NCBI GenBank assembly: GCA_902512305.1
Contig: CABXIU010000006.1
Location: forward strand, 45,429 to 109,428
DNA length: 64,000 bases
Reading direction: 5' to 3'
Source: an uncultured Gammaproteobacteria bacterium
GTDB lineage: Bacteria; Pseudomonadota; Gammaproteobacteria; PS1; Pseudothioglobaceae
The first letter of the stretch is position 1. Each line of letters begins with the position of its first letter. Below are positions 54,365 through 64,000 of the stretch, in pieces. The position numbers and the translations under genes are program-made. Under the pieces are notes generated by a model that ran no database searches, was not told the DNA's origin, and saw nothing but the letters and a program-made list of their open reading frames with translations.

Positions 54365-55693
54365 TCAAGGAGAGTTTAAGGTATTTAAGAAAATATCAAC
54401 CAATTCATTTAGCTTCATCATTCTTGATCCTTTTATTAAGATTGTAGAGCCTTTGTGATTCTTATTTAATGTATCAAATACTGAGTTAATATCTTCAAAG
54501 TGCTCACCTTTATAGTGTATTGCATCTTCTCCAATTGTAAAAAGGAGGTCTATGTTCGCCTGACGAGCATAATCACCTATCTCTTGATGGAGTTTTTTTG
54601 AATTCTCTCCTAGTTCTGCCATAGAGCCAAGCACAAGAATTTTCTCACCAGAAAAACGACTAATAGTATCAATGGCAGCTTTCATTGAGTGCGGATTAGC
54701 GTTGTAGCTGTCGTCAAGTAGTTTAAAATTATTAAGTTCAATTAGTTCAAGCCGGCCTTTTTCAGAAGGGGAGTTTTGCAGGCCTTTTTTAATTAAACCT
54801 GGATTAATTCCAATCTCTAATGCGCATGCCGTAGCAGCTAATGCATTATCCACTTGGTGCACTCCAACCATGGAGAGATCTATATTTTTAGTCCCACCAC
54901 CGAAGTTTAGATTGAAATTTATATGGGATTTAAATTGTTTTATTTCGCTTGCATAGATGTTGCTGTCATCTCCAAAAAGAGTATGATTCTTTGTGCCTAA
55001 CATTTTTTCCCAAATATGCTTATGAGGAGAGGATTTATTAAATAAAGCTAAACCATCCTTTGATAATGACTCAAAGATTTCTCCTTTGGCTTTAACCAAG
55101 TCTTCTTCGCTACCAAACTCACCAATATGTGCATTATTTGCATTAGTAATTATTGATATATGGGGTTTAGCAATATCGCATAATAGGCTTATTTCATTTA
55201 TATGATTTGCGCCCATCTCAATAATGCAAAATTTATGTTGCTCTTCCAGGTGACAAAGGGTTTGTGGAACTCCTAAGTGATTATTTAAATTACCTTGGGT
55301 TGAAAGTGTTGGTGCTGCTAGTGACAATATACTGTTAAGCATATTTTTAGTTGATGTTTTTCCATTACTACCCGTTATTGCAATGACAACTGGAGAGAAT
55401 AATTGGCGATACCATGAGGCAATTTCTTGATAAGCTTTTTCGGTATTTTCGACCTGAATAACGGGTAAATTAGTGTCAATTTTTTTATGCGCTAATACAG
55501 CGCTTGCACCTAGATTCTTCGCCTTATTAACAAAACTATGCCCATCAAAATTTGATCCTTCAAGTGCAATAAAAAGAGACCCGTTAACCTCTAATCTAGT
55601 ATCGGTACAAATCCCAATAAACTCTGCATTTTGAGTAGTATTTAATTTGCCTTTAACGACTCTGGCAATTTGCTGAATGTTAGATGAGAGCAT
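54365..55693 (-). CDS. murF: UDP-N-acetylmuramoyl-tripeptide D-alanyl-D-alanine ligase
   Basis: MurF adds D-Ala-D-Ala to complete the peptidoglycan stem pentapeptide. The 442 residues show the ATP loop ITGSNGKTSTKNML, EMGANHINEI, and the C-terminal DDSYNANPHSMKAAIDTI typical of MurF. It overlaps murE by 14 bases. Downstream dcw genes (mraY, murD) do not follow here, so the cluster is split. Confidence 0.96.
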   Translation of the reverse strand: MLSSNIQQIARVVKGKLNTTQNAEFIGICTDTRLEVNGSLFIALEGSNFDGHSFVNKAKNLGASAVLAHKKIDTNLPVIQVENTEKAYQEIASWYRQLFSPVVIAITGSNGKTSTKNMLNSILSLAAPTLSTQGNLNNHLGVPQTLCHLEEQHKFCIIEMGANHINEISLLCDIAKPHISIITNANNAHIGEFGSEEDLVKAKGEIFESLSKDGLALFNKSSPHKHIWEKMLGTKNHTLFGDDSNIYASEIKQFKSHINFNLNFGGGTKNIDLSMVGVHQVDNALAATACALEIGINPGLIKKGLQNSPSEKGRLELIELNNFKLLDDSYNANPHSMKAAIDTISRFSGEKILVLGSMAELGENSKKLHQEIGDYARQANIDLLFTIGEDAIHYKGEHFEDINSVFDTLNKNHKGSTILIKGSRMMKLNELVDIFLNTLNSP

Positions 55694-57068
55694 TTAGTGC
55701 TACCTCAATGTCACTAAATTGATGTATTTCAGAGCCTATGATCTGAGTTGTTTCATGGCCTTTCCCAGCTATAAGGAGAGCCTCTTCTTCTCCAAGGTTT
55801 TCTATAGCTGAATGAATTGCATCTCCCCTATCAAGCATAATCTGAACATCATTTTCAACTTTTGTTCCGGCAAGAATATCATTAATTATTGCCTGAGGAT
55901 CTTCTCCTCTAGGATTATCATTTGTCAAGATAATGCTGTCAGCATTTTCACTCGCAATTTTTCCCATAGCCTGCCTTTTGCTGTTATCTCTATCTCCGCC
56001 GCAACCAAATATCACTCTAATTTTAAATTCAGGATAGTGAGATCTCAGAGTAGATAAGGCATTGTCAAGGGCGTCAGGCGTATGAGCGTAGTCAATCCAA
56101 ATATTACTATTTTCGAGTTTTTGCATTCTTCCAGGAGGTGAAGAAAGTTTTGCAAGACAAGGAATAATTTGATCATCACTAAGCCCTAAAGACTTGATAC
56201 TAGTGTATGCAGCTATAGCATTAGATAGATTAAATTCACCCACTAAAGGCAACTCAAAAACATATTTATTAAGTTGGCAGATAAAACCATTATCACTTTG
56301 TTTAAAAAAATCTAAATCACCAATTCCAAAAGTTATTGGCTCCTTGTCTGAAGAGGTATCTAAAAAATATTGATGATTCGAATCATCCCTATTAATAATA
56401 GCTTTCTTTGAAATGCCGTCTTGAAATAATTTACCTTTAGCCTCTCGATAATTATCCATCGTTTTATGATAATCCAGGTGATCCTGAGTTAGGTTGGTGA
56501 AGATGCCTTGAGAAAAAGAAAGGCCCTTAAGTCGCCCTTGAATGAGCGCATGAGAAGAAGCTTCAATAATGGCAACATTAACTCCCTGTTCTCTATATTC
56601 GTTCAATGTGCTATATATTGAGAAGATATCCGGCGTTGTATTGATACTTTTCTTTTGAACTTTGCTGATTCCAAGAGTTCCAATGACGCCATTGTCGATT
56701 TTTAAGTGGTCTAATAGTTGTGAAATATAATGACTGACTGAAGTCTTGCCATTAGTGCCTGTTACTGCAATAAGGTCAACCTCTTTTGCTTTGGTGTAGA
56801 AGTTTTGAGCAAGGGTTGAAAGGTGGCACTTAAGGTTATCAATTTTGATAGTTGGAACGCTACAATCAAAGTCTTTTCCTTCTATCAAAACTGCTACACA
56901 GCCATTTTCAATTGCATTTTCAATATAATCAGCTCCATGGTTTTTCTCGCCTTGCAGTGCAACAAACAAATCACCCTTATTCAGAGCTTGTGAGTTGAGA
57001 GACAACCCGGAAACATCAAATGTTTGAGATGTATTGATAATATTCGATAAAAGGGATTGAATGTCCAT
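55680..57068 (-). CDS. murE: UDP-N-acetylmuramoyl-tripeptide synthetase (meso-DAP type)
   Basis: MurE adds the third residue of the stem peptide. The 462 residues include the ATP loop VTGTNGKTSVSHY, the carbamylated-lysine region GDRDNSKR further on, and DNPRGEDP, the motif that selects meso-diaminopimelate over lysine and thus supports a Gram-negative wall. It starts a murE-murF pair downstream of kdsD. Confidence 0.96.
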   Translation of the reverse strand: MDIQSLLSNIINTSQTFDVSGLSLNSQALNKGDLFVALQGEKNHGADYIENAIENGCVAVLIEGKDFDCSVPTIKIDNLKCHLSTLAQNFYTKAKEVDLIAVTGTNGKTSVSHYISQLLDHLKIDNGVIGTLGISKVQKKSINTTPDIFSIYSTLNEYREQGVNVAIIEASSHALIQGRLKGLSFSQGIFTNLTQDHLDYHKTMDNYREAKGKLFQDGISKKAIINRDDSNHQYFLDTSSDKEPITFGIGDLDFFKQSDNGFICQLNKYVFELPLVGEFNLSNAIAAYTSIKSLGLSDDQIIPCLAKLSSPPGRMQKLENSNIWIDYAHTPDALDNALSTLRSHYPEFKIRVIFGCGGDRDNSKRQAMGKIASENADSIILTNDNPRGEDPQAIINDILAGTKVENDVQIMLDRGDAIHSAIENLGEEEALLIAGKGHETTQIIGSEIHQFSDIEVALNALI

Positions 57069-57108
57069 TTTAATAATAAAAAAATACTATAGAAACTATC
57101 TCAGTAAG

Positions 57109-58074
57109 TTAGATTAACTTTGCTTGAATCAATGTATTCATATTAATAGCACCAACTATATTATTATTTGAGTCAACAACCGGAAAAGAATTAATGCTAT
57201 ATTTCTTCATCAATTGAATTGCCTTTAATGCCGACTCTTGAGGCTGAATTGACTTACAATCTATAGTCATTACTTCTTGAATGGCTAGTTTTTGAAAATC
57301 TATATTTGATTCTATCGCTCTTCTTAAATCTCCATCAGTAAAGATACCTATAAGTTTTTCATTTTCAGCAATTAGTACCATTCCAAGTGCCTTTTCACTC
57401 ATTATCAAAAGGCTATCAATAAGTAATGTCTCTTTAGATACAACTGGAATATCACCTCCTGAATTCATAATGCTAGAGACAAGTGTCAGTAATCTCCTTC
57501 CTAATGATCCTGAGGGGTGTGACATTGCAAAATCTTCAGAAGTAAAATTATTAGCGGCGATAAGTGAGACAGCGATTGCATCACCCATCACTAAAGCTGC
57601 AGTGGTACTTGAAGTTGGAGCTAGGTTGTTAGGACAGGCCTCCTTATCGACACTAACATCTAAATGAAAATCACTAGATAGGGCGATCGAAGATTGGGTA
57701 TTTCCGGTCATACTAATAATTGGAACATTCATTTTTTTGATGCCTGGAAGCAATGAAATAATTTCATCTGACTCACCAGAATAGGAAATCATAATAACAA
57801 CATCTTCATGACTAATCATCCCGAAGTCTCCATGACCAGCCTCTCCAGGGTGTAAATAGAATGCAGGCGTACCTGTTGATGCAAGAGTAGATGAGATTTT
57901 TTTGGCAATATGCCCTGATTTCCCCATTCCAATTAGAACAACTTTCCCAACACAGCTTTTTAACGTGTGACAAACCTTTTCGAAATTTTGGTCAATTCTA
58001 TCTTTAAGGATTAAAACTGAGTCAGCCTCAGTTTGTATTACTGTTTTTGCTATTTCTATAATCGATTTACCCAC
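57109..58074 (-). CDS. kdsD: Arabinose-5-phosphate isomerase
   Basis: KdsD converts ribulose-5-phosphate to arabinose-5-phosphate, the first step to KDO for lipopolysaccharide. The 321 residues form an SIS domain (about 35-170, VVLIGMGKSGHIAKKISSTLASTGTPAFYLHPGEAGHGDFG) and two CBS domains (about 205-320). This is evidence that the organism makes LPS. It lies 40 bases upstream of murE. Confidence 0.94.
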   Translation of the reverse strand: MGKSIIEIAKTVIQTEADSVLILKDRIDQNFEKVCHTLKSCVGKVVLIGMGKSGHIAKKISSTLASTGTPAFYLHPGEAGHGDFGMISHEDVVIMISYSGESDEIISLLPGIKKMNVPIISMTGNTQSSIALSSDFHLDVSVDKEACPNNLAPTSSTTAALVMGDAIAVSLIAANNFTSEDFAMSHPSGSLGRRLLTLVSSIMNSGGDIPVVSKETLLIDSLLIMSEKALGMVLIAENEKLIGIFTDGDLRRAIESNIDFQKLAIQEVMTIDCKSIQPQESALKAIQLMKKYSINSFPVVDSNNNIVGAINMNTLIQAKLI

Positions 58075-58174
58075 AGGTCATGAAGAATTGTTTAATCATT
58101 AAGATAGATTATAAATATTATTAAAATAATTTGGGCCTTATAATTAAGGTACTTAAGGTTTAGCAGATTAATAT

Positions 58175-58657
58175 ATGCAATTTAAAAATAGAATCTTGTT
58201 TGTTTGTATGGGAAACATTTGTCGCTCGCCAACTGCTGAAGGCTCATTCCGATCAATTGTTGAAAAAAAAAATAAGTCCCAAAATTTTGAAATAGATTCA
58301 GCTGGAACTCATGCATACCATATTGGGAATGCTCCTGATAAAAGAGCTCAAGAGGCTGCAATTAATAATGGAGTTGATTTATCAGGCCAAAGGGCAAGGC
58401 AAGTTCATGAAAGTGATTTTTATTATTATGACTTCATTATTGCCATGGATAAGGATAACCTTAATAGACTGCAATCCATTTGTCCAGATGATAGTCATTC
58501 CAAAATCGAATTGATATTAGATTATTCTTCGGAAAGTCCCGGCGCTAGTGTTCCAGATCCCTATTACGAAGGTAAATTTGATGAAATCTTTAAAATGGTC
58601 TATTCTGCCTGTGTATCTTTTTTTGAAAGTATCGAAAAAAAGACCAATATTGATTGA
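58175..58657 (+). CDS. Low molecular weight protein-tyrosine phosphatase
   Basis: A 160-residue phosphatase with the P-loop FVCMGNICRSPTAEG (CX5R active site) near residue 12 and the general-acid aspartate in the C-terminal VPDPYYEG. It acts on phosphotyrosine in proteins, often exopolysaccharide kinases, or on small molecules. Its stop codon lies within the -35 box of the ribosomal operon promoter. Confidence 0.92.
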   Translation: MQFKNRILFVCMGNICRSPTAEGSFRSIVEKKNKSQNFEIDSAGTHAYHIGNAPDKRAQEAAINNGVDLSGQRARQVHESDFYYYDFIIAMDKDNLNRLQSICPDDSHSKIELILDYSSESPGASVPDPYYEGKFDEIFKMVYSACVSFFESIEKKTNID

Positions 58658-58683
58658 CACAATATATAGCACCAAAGTATAAT
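58654..58683 (+). promoter_or_regulatory. Consensus promoter of the str operon
   Basis: TTGACA (58654-58659) and TATAAT (58678-58683) both match the sigma70 consensus perfectly, with an 18-base spacer. Transcription would begin near 58690, about 56 bases before rpsL. The strength fits ribosomal protein expression. Confidence 0.75.
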
Positions 58684-58745
58684 TGCCGGCTTTATTGACC
58701 CCGGTATGTGGGCAAAAAATTAAATACTTTGGAGTATAAAGCTTT

Positions 58746-59120
58746 ATGTCAACGATTAACCAATTGGTAAGAAAGCCAAGAAGCAAGAAGATTGTTAAAA
58801 CTGGTGTTCCAGCATTGGACAGTTGTCCACAAAAACGTGGTGTTTGCACTCGTGTGTACACTACTACTCCTAAGAAGCCAAACTCTGCTTTAAGAAAAGT
58901 AGCTCGTGTGAGATTAACTAACTCAGCTGAAGTTACTACTTATATCGGTGGAGAAGGTCATAATCTTCAAGAGCACTCAGTAATTCTTATCCGTGGTGGA
59001 CGTGTAAAAGATTTACCTGGTGTTCGTTACCACACAGTCCGTGGTGCTTTAGATACAACTGGTGTTGATGGAAGAATGCAAGGTCGTTCAAAATACGGAA
59101 CCAAGAAACCTAAAAAATAA
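58746..59120 (+). CDS. rpsL: 30S ribosomal protein S12
   Basis: S12 lies at the decoding centre of the small subunit. The 124 residues include [19 protein letters not shown] and [16 protein letters not shown], the regions where streptomycin-resistance changes occur; the lysines at the usual resistance positions are present, so a streptomycin-sensitive sequence is expected. First gene of rpsL-rpsG-fusA-tuf. Confidence 0.98.
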   Translation: MSTINQLVRKPRSKKIVKTGVPALDSCPQKRGVCTRVYTTTPKKPNSALRKVARVRLTNSAEVTTYIGGEGHNLQEHSVILIRGGRVKDLPGVRYHTVRGALDTTGVDGRMQGRSKYGTKKPKK

Positions 59121-59127
59121 TCTATAA

Positions 59128-59607
<480 letters not shown>

Positions 59608-59622
59608 TTTAAGGACTTAATC

Positions 59623-61725
59623 ATGGCTAGAACCACACCTATTAATCGTTATCGTAACGTCGGAATTATGGCACACATCGATGCGGGAAAGACAACTACA
59701 ACTGAACGTATTCTTTTATATACAGGCCGAACTCATAAAATCGGTGAAGTTCATGATGGAAGTGCAACAATGGATTGGATGGAGCAAGAGCAAGAAAGAG
59801 GTATTACTATTACTTCAGCTGCAACAACTTGTTTTTGGAAAGGTATGGATAATCAGTTTGATGATCACCGCGTCAACATTATTGATACTCCAGGACACGT
59901 TGACTTTACAATTGAAGTGGAGAGATCTCTTAAAGTATTAGACGGCGCTTGCGCCGTTTTTTGTGCTGTTGGTGGTGTAGAGCCTCAATCTGAAACAGTT
60001 TGGAGACAAGCTAATAAGTATAATGTGCCAAGAATTGGTTTTGTTAATAAAATGGACCGAGCCGGTGCAGATTTCTTAAGAGTCGTTGAACAAGTTAAAA
60101 CTAGGCTTGGAGCTAATCCTGTGCCTTTGCAAATAGCCATTGGTGCAGAGGAAGCTTTTGAGGGTGTTATTGATCTTATTAGAATGAAAGCAATTTACTG
60201 GAATGAGGCTGACCAAGGTGCAACCTATGAAGTCAAGGATATTCCTGCAGAGCTTCAAGATCTTGCTGAGGAAAAGCGTGAATTAATGATTGAATCTGCT
60301 GCTGAAGCAAATGAAGAGTTAATGGAAAAATATCTTGAGGAAGGTACTCTGACTGCCGATGAAATTAATGAAGGCATCCGTGTTCAAACCATTGCTAATG
60401 AAATTATTCCAATGTTATGTGGTTCTGCTTTCAAAAACAAAGGTGTTCAAGCTGTATTGGATGCAATGATCATGTATATGCCATCACCTCTAGATGTTGA
60501 TCCAATTAGCGGAATTTTAGATGATGCTGCTGAAACTATGGCGCCAAGACTACCTTCAGATAGTGAGCCGTTTGCAGCTCTTGGATTTAAGATTGCAACT
60601 GACCCTTTTGTTGGAAATTTAACATTTTTTAGAGTCTATTCAGGTGTATTAAAGTCTGGTGATTTTGTATTTAACTCTTCTAAGGGTAAGAAAGAGCGTA
60701 TTGGACGTATTGTGCAAATGCACTCGAATGATCGTGAAGAAATTAAAGAAGTAAGAGCTGGAGACATTGCTGCAGCTATTGGCCTTAAAGATGTAACGAC
60801 TGGTGATACATTGTGCGACATGAAGGACAAAATTATTCTTGAAAGAATGGAATTCCCTGATCCAGTTATTGCTGTTGCAGTTGAACCTAAAACTAAAATT
60901 GATCAGGAAAAGATGGGTATTGCTCTTGGTAAACTTGCCAATGAAGATCCTTCATTTAGAGTTTCGTCTGATGAAGAATCTGGTCAAACAATTATAGCTG
61001 GAATGGGTGAGCTTCACCTAGATATCATTGTTGACCGAATGATGCGTGAGTTTGATGTTGAGTGTAACGTTGGTGCACCACAAGTTGCCTACCGTGAAAC
61101 AATTACTTCCATGGTTGAACACGAGCACAAATTTGCAAAACAATCAGGTGGTCGCGGACAGTACGGTCATGTCTATCTGCGAATAGAGCCACAAGAGCCT
61201 GGAAGAGGGTATGAGTTTGTTGACGAAATCAAAGGTGGTGTAATTCCTAAAGAATATGTGCCTGCTGTTAATAAGGGTGTTCAGGAGCAAATGCAAAATG
61301 GTGTAATTGCTGGCTTCCCATTAGTTGATGTCAAGGTAACTGTTTATGATGGCTCGTACCATGATGTTGACTCCAATGAAATGGCGTTTAAAATCGCAGC
61401 TTCAATGTGCATCAAAGAGGGCGTTAAGCTAGCTAACCCTCAGCTACTTGAGCCAATGATGAAAGTTGAAGTATCAACACCTGAGGATTATATGGGTGAT
61501 GTAATGGGAGATCTTAATCGCAGAAGAGGAATTGTAAGTGCGATGGATGATACTCCTGCAGGGAAACAAATTAAAGCTGAAGTGCCTTTAGCTGAAATGT
61601 TTGGATATGCAACAGATCTTCGATCTATGTCTCAAGGGCGTGCAAACTATTCAATGGAGTTTGCTAAATATACAGCTGCTCCTAGAAATGTTGCAGATGA
61701 AGTTATTGAAAAATTAAATTCTTAA
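59623..61725 (+). CDS. fusA: Elongation factor G
   Basis: EF-G is the GTPase that drives ribosome translocation. The 700 residues show the G1 loop [15 protein letters not shown], the DTPGH motif and NKMDRAG, followed by domains II to V ending in [21 protein letters not shown]. The length and the str position identify the housekeeping form rather than the FusA2 paralogue. Confidence 0.98.
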   Translation: MARTTPINRYRNVGIMAHIDAGKTTTTERILLYTGRTHKIGEVHDGSATMDWMEQEQERGITITSAATTCFWKGMDNQFDDHRVNIIDTPGHVDFTIEVERSLKVLDGACAVFCAVGGVEPQSETVWRQANKYNVPRIGFVNKMDRAGADFLRVVEQVKTRLGANPVPLQIAIGAEEAFEGVIDLIRMKAIYWNEADQGATYEVKDIPAELQDLAEEKRELMIESAAEANEELMEKYLEEGTLTADEINEGIRVQTIANEIIPMLCGSAFKNKGVQAVLDAMIMYMPSPLDVDPISGILDDAAETMAPRLPSDSEPFAALGFKIATDPFVGNLTFFRVYSGVLKSGDFVFNSSKGKKERIGRIVQMHSNDREEIKEVRAGDIAAAIGLKDVTTGDTLCDMKDKIILERMEFPDPVIAVAVEPKTKIDQEKMGIALGKLANEDPSFRVSSDEESGQTIIAGMGELHLDIIVDRMMREFDVECNVGAPQVAYRETITSMVEHEHKFAKQSGGRGQYGHVYLRIEPQEPGRGYEFVDEIKGGVIPKEYVPAVNKGVQEQMQNGVIAGFPLVDVKVTVYDGSYHDVDSNEMAFKIAASMCIKEGVKLANPQLLEPMMKVEVSTPEDYMGDVMGDLNRRRGIVSAMDDTPAGKQIKAEVPLAEMFGYATDLRSMSQGRANYSMEFAKYTAAPRNVADEVIEKLNS

Positions 61726-61738
61726 TAGGGGATTAAAA

Positions 61739-62929
61739 ATGGCAAAAGAAAAATTTGAAAGAACCAAACCACATGTGAATGTGGGAACAATTGGTCATGT
61801 TGACCATGGTAAAACAACTTTAACCGCAGCCCTTACTAAGGTGATGGCTGAAGCACGTGGCGGTGAGTTCAAGGATTATGCAGATATTGATAATGCTCCT
61901 GAAGAAAGAGAGCGTGGTATTACTATCTCAACAGCACACGTAGAGTATGAGTCAGAGGCTCGTCACTACGCACACGTTGACTGTCCAGGACACGCTGACT
62001 ATGTTAAGAACATGATTACGGGTGCTGCACAAATGGACGGTGCTATTATTGTAATTGCTGCAACTGATGGACCAATGGCTCAAACTCGTGAGCACATTCT
62101 ATTGTCCCGTCAGGTGGGTGTTCCATACATCGTTGTTTACATGAACAAAGCGGACATGGTTGATGATGAAGAGCTAGTTGAGCTTGTTGAAATGGAGATC
62201 CGTGAGCTTCTTACAGAATACGAATTCCCAGGTGATGACACACCAGTTATTTTTGGTTCAGCACTAAAAGCATTAGAGGGCGATACCTCAGATATCGGTA
62301 TCCCTTCAATCATGAAGTTGGTTGAGGCATTGGATACATATATTCCAACCCCAGAGCGTGACACAGATAAGGCGTTCCTAATGCCAATTGAGGACGTATT
62401 CTCAATCTCAGGCCGTGGAACTGTTGTAACGGGTCGTATTGAGCGCGGTGTTATTAATGTTAATGACGAAATTGAAATTGTTGGCATTAAAGATACACAA
62501 GTGACTACTTGTACTGGTGTTGAAATGTTTAGAAAGTTGCTTGACTCAGGTGAAGCAGGTGATAACGTTGGTGTTCTTCTTCGTGGTACCAAGCGTGAAG
62601 AAGTTGAGCGTGGTCAAGTACTAGCTAAGAAAGGTACGATCACTCCACACACTAAGTTTGAAGCTGAAGTATATATCTTAAGCAAAGAGGAAGGTGGACG
62701 TCATACTCCATTCTTCAACAACTATCGTCCACAGTTCTACTTCAGAACAACAGACGTTACCGGTGCTGTAGAGTTGCCATCAGGCACTGAAATGGTGATG
62801 CCAGGTGACAATGTGAAGATGACGGTAGAGTTGCTTGCTCCGATTGCAATGGAAGATGGTTTAAGATTTGCAATTAGAGAAGGCGGACGCACAGTAGGTG
62901 CTGGTGTCGTCTCGAAGATTACCAACTGA
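61739..62929 (+). CDS. tuf: Elongation factor Tu
   Basis: EF-Tu delivers aminoacyl-tRNA to the ribosome. The 396 residues include [41 protein letters not shown] and the C-terminal barrel. A second tuf copy is common in proteobacteria but is not in this window. A terminator-like hairpin follows. Confidence 0.98.
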   Translation: MAKEKFERTKPHVNVGTIGHVDHGKTTLTAALTKVMAEARGGEFKDYADIDNAPEERERGITISTAHVEYESEARHYAHVDCPGHADYVKNMITGAAQMDGAIIVIAATDGPMAQTREHILLSRQVGVPYIVVYMNKADMVDDEELVELVEMEIRELLTEYEFPGDDTPVIFGSALKALEGDTSDIGIPSIMKLVEALDTYIPTPERDTDKAFLMPIEDVFSISGRGTVVTGRIERGVINVNDEIEIVGIKDTQVTTCTGVEMFRKLLDSGEAGDNVGVLLRGTKREEVERGQVLAKKGTITPHTKFEAEVYILSKEEGGRHTPFFNNYRPQFYFRTTDVTGAVELPSGTEMVMPGDNVKMTVELLAPIAMEDGLRFAIREGGRTVGAGVVSKITN

Positions 62930-62944
62930 TTAGTTGAATTAAGA

Positions 62945-62976
62945 CCGTCGAATTATTGTATAATCGACGGTTTTTT
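62945..62976 (+). terminator. Intrinsic terminator between tuf and rpsJ
   Basis: CCGTCGA (62945-62951) pairs with TCGACGG (62964-62970); an inner TTAT/ATAA extends the stem past a bulged A, and TTTTTT follows. It marks the boundary between the str and S10 operons. Confidence 0.75.
62959..62964 (+). promoter_or_regulatory. Possible -10 box of the S10 operon inside the terminator
   Basis: A TATAAT lies in the loop-proximal half of the tuf terminator, with TTGAAT (62934-62939) 19 bases upstream. If real, one sequence would both stop str transcripts and start S10 transcripts, about 38 bases before rpsJ. Confidence 0.35.
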
Positions 62977-63008
62977 CGTTTTGGAAGTTAGATAAGGCAA
63001 ATAGGCAA

Positions 63009-63320
63009 ATGAGTAATCAAAATATTAGAATTAAATTAAAGGCATTTGATCATCGTTTAATCGATAAATCAGCCGTGGAGATTGTAGAGACAGCTAAGCG
63101 TACAGGCGCTAGTGTAAGGGGTCCAATTCCTTTGCCTACAAAGAAAGAACGCTTTACTGTATTGACCTCCCCTCATGTAAATAAAGACGCAAGAGATCAG
63201 TACGAGTTAAAAACTTATATTAGGTTGATGGATGTTATTAGTCCAACGGATAAAACTGTAGATGCATTGATGAAATTAGATCTTGCTGCCGGTGTAGATG
63301 TAAAAATCCAACTTAACTAA
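63009..63320 (+). CDS. rpsJ: 30S ribosomal protein S10
   Basis: S10 is a small-subunit protein that also joins NusB in antitermination. The 103 residues include the start [29 protein letters not shown] and [31 protein letters not shown]. It is the first gene of the S10 operon. Confidence 0.98.
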   Translation: MSNQNIRIKLKAFDHRLIDKSAVEIVETAKRTGASVRGPIPLPTKKERFTVLTSPHVNKDARDQYELKTYIRLMDVISPTDKTVDALMKLDLAAGVDVKIQLN

Positions 63321-63343
63321 ATAGAATAGAAAGGATTAAGAAA

Positions 63344-64000
63344 ATGGCAATTGCATTAGTAGGACAAAAAATCGGTATGACTCGCTTAATGACGGATGAT
63401 GGATCAGCTTCATCTGTTAGCGTTATAAAAATAGAGCCTAATCGTGTAGTACAGACTAAATCTGTTGAAACAGATGGTTACAATGCAGTTCAAGTTACGA
63501 CTGGTAAGAAGATTAATAAAAAAGGTGAAGCCAAAATTGGGCGTGTTAGTAATTCTCTAAAGGGTCATTATGCTAAAGCGTCTCAGGAGATAGGCATGGG
63601 CTTATGGGAGATGAGAGTTAGTGAAAGTGAAATTTCTGAGATGCCAAATCTTGATATTTCATTTTTTGGAGCTGGGCATTTTGTCAATGTTACTGGTCAA
63701 TCAAAAGGTAAAGGTTTTCAAGGTGGTGTAAAGCGTCATAACTTTAGTATGCAGGACGCAACTCATGGTAACTCAATATCTCACCGTGCTATTGGATCAA
63801 CTGGCCAGTGTCAAGAGCCTGGACGAGTCTTTAAAGGAAAGAAAATGGCTGGTCAAATGGGAAATGCGCAAGTGACTGAAGAGTGTCTTGAGATATTAAG
63901 AGTTGATAATGATCGTAATTTGTTGCTAGTAAAAGGTGCTATTCCTGGGTCAAAAAATGGTTTTGTAAAAGTATTTTTGTCAGATAAAAAAAATAATATT
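63344..64000 (+). CDS. rplC: 50S ribosomal protein L3 (3' end beyond window)
   Basis: L3 is an early assembly protein of the large subunit. The ORF starts at the ATG at 63344, after the Shine-Dalgarno AAAGGA, with [16 protein letters not shown]. It runs open for 219 codons to the window edge, so it is partial and was not listed in the track. The glutamine that PrmB methylates lies in [13 protein letters not shown]. It belongs to the rpsJ-rplC operon. Confidence 0.96.
   Translation, partial: MAIALVGQKIGMTRLMTDDGSASSVSVIKIEPNRVVQTKSVETDGYNAVQVTTGKKINKKGEAKIGRVSNSLKGHYAKASQEIGMGLWEMRVSESEISEMPNLDISFFGAGHFVNVTGQSKGKGFQGGVKRHNFSMQDATHGNSISHRAIGSTGQCQEPGRVFKGKKMAGQMGNAQVTEECLEILRVDNDRNLLLVKGAIPGSKNGFVKVFLSDKKNNI

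Noticed and set aside
62137-62592. Long minus-strand ORFs within tuf, ftsH and other conserved genes
   Set aside because: They are shadows of strongly conserved plus-strand genes with low-complexity Ser/Thr/Pro-rich translations.

Overview
The window looks like the chromosome of an AT-rich marine gammaproteobacterium that oxidises reduced sulfur, most likely from the SUP05/Candidatus Thioglobus neighbourhood. This is an inference from gene content: a dissimilatory AprABM plus Sat sulfite-oxidation module, the typical str/S10 ribosomal order, meso-DAP-type MurE, KdsD (LPS), an ssrA gene and several TRAP transporters. No phage, insertion sequence, integrase or CRISPR array was found. Nearly all of the DNA is coding and genes often overlap by 1 to 17 bases.

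Layout. 0-11 kb: a GMC oxidoreductase, then a TRAP transporter (plus strand) facing a six-gene minus-strand operon suyA-suyB-hpsN-SDR-ADH-gntR. Together these read as a complete uptake and degradation pathway for 2,3-dihydroxypropane-1-sulfonate (DHPS), an abundant algal sulfonate, yielding pyruvate and sulfite. 11-21 kb: small membrane proteins, a DegT-type aminotransferase, ssrA (tmRNA), tyrS, proA, holA, then ftsH-folP-glmM behind a sigma32-like promoter. 21-26 kb: a TauE-type exporter, an Lrp regulator, an assimilatory siroheme sulfite reductase operon with DUF934 and DUF2061 partners, fpr and an M24 peptidase. 27-35 kb: an AEC carrier and lutABC with a FadR-type regulator, divergent from a second TRAP transporter, probably for lactate. 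35-45 kb: an RnfB-like ferredoxin, queA, an MFS carrier, sucCD, efp-epmA, a flavodoxin-fold oxidoreductase, argG and small genes. 45-53 kb: aprABM, sat, azlCD and a SulP permease. 53-58 kb: three tRNAs, pgsA, murF, murE, kdsD. 58-64 kb: an LMW phosphatase, then the str operon running into the S10 operon; rplC is cut by the window edge.

How it fits together. SuyAB should release sulfite in the cytoplasm. The same window encodes three sinks for it: oxidation to sulfate with ATP formation (AprABM, Sat), reduction to sulfide for biosynthesis (siroheme reductase), and export (TauE family); SulP could move sulfate. This suggests that DHPS supplies both carbon (pyruvate) and lithotrophic energy. The two TRAP loci share an unusual plan: the binding-protein gene is followed by tandem hairpins and then by the two permease genes. 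Both also carry palindromic operator candidates placed on readable promoters that fit the GntR-family regulator encoded nearby.
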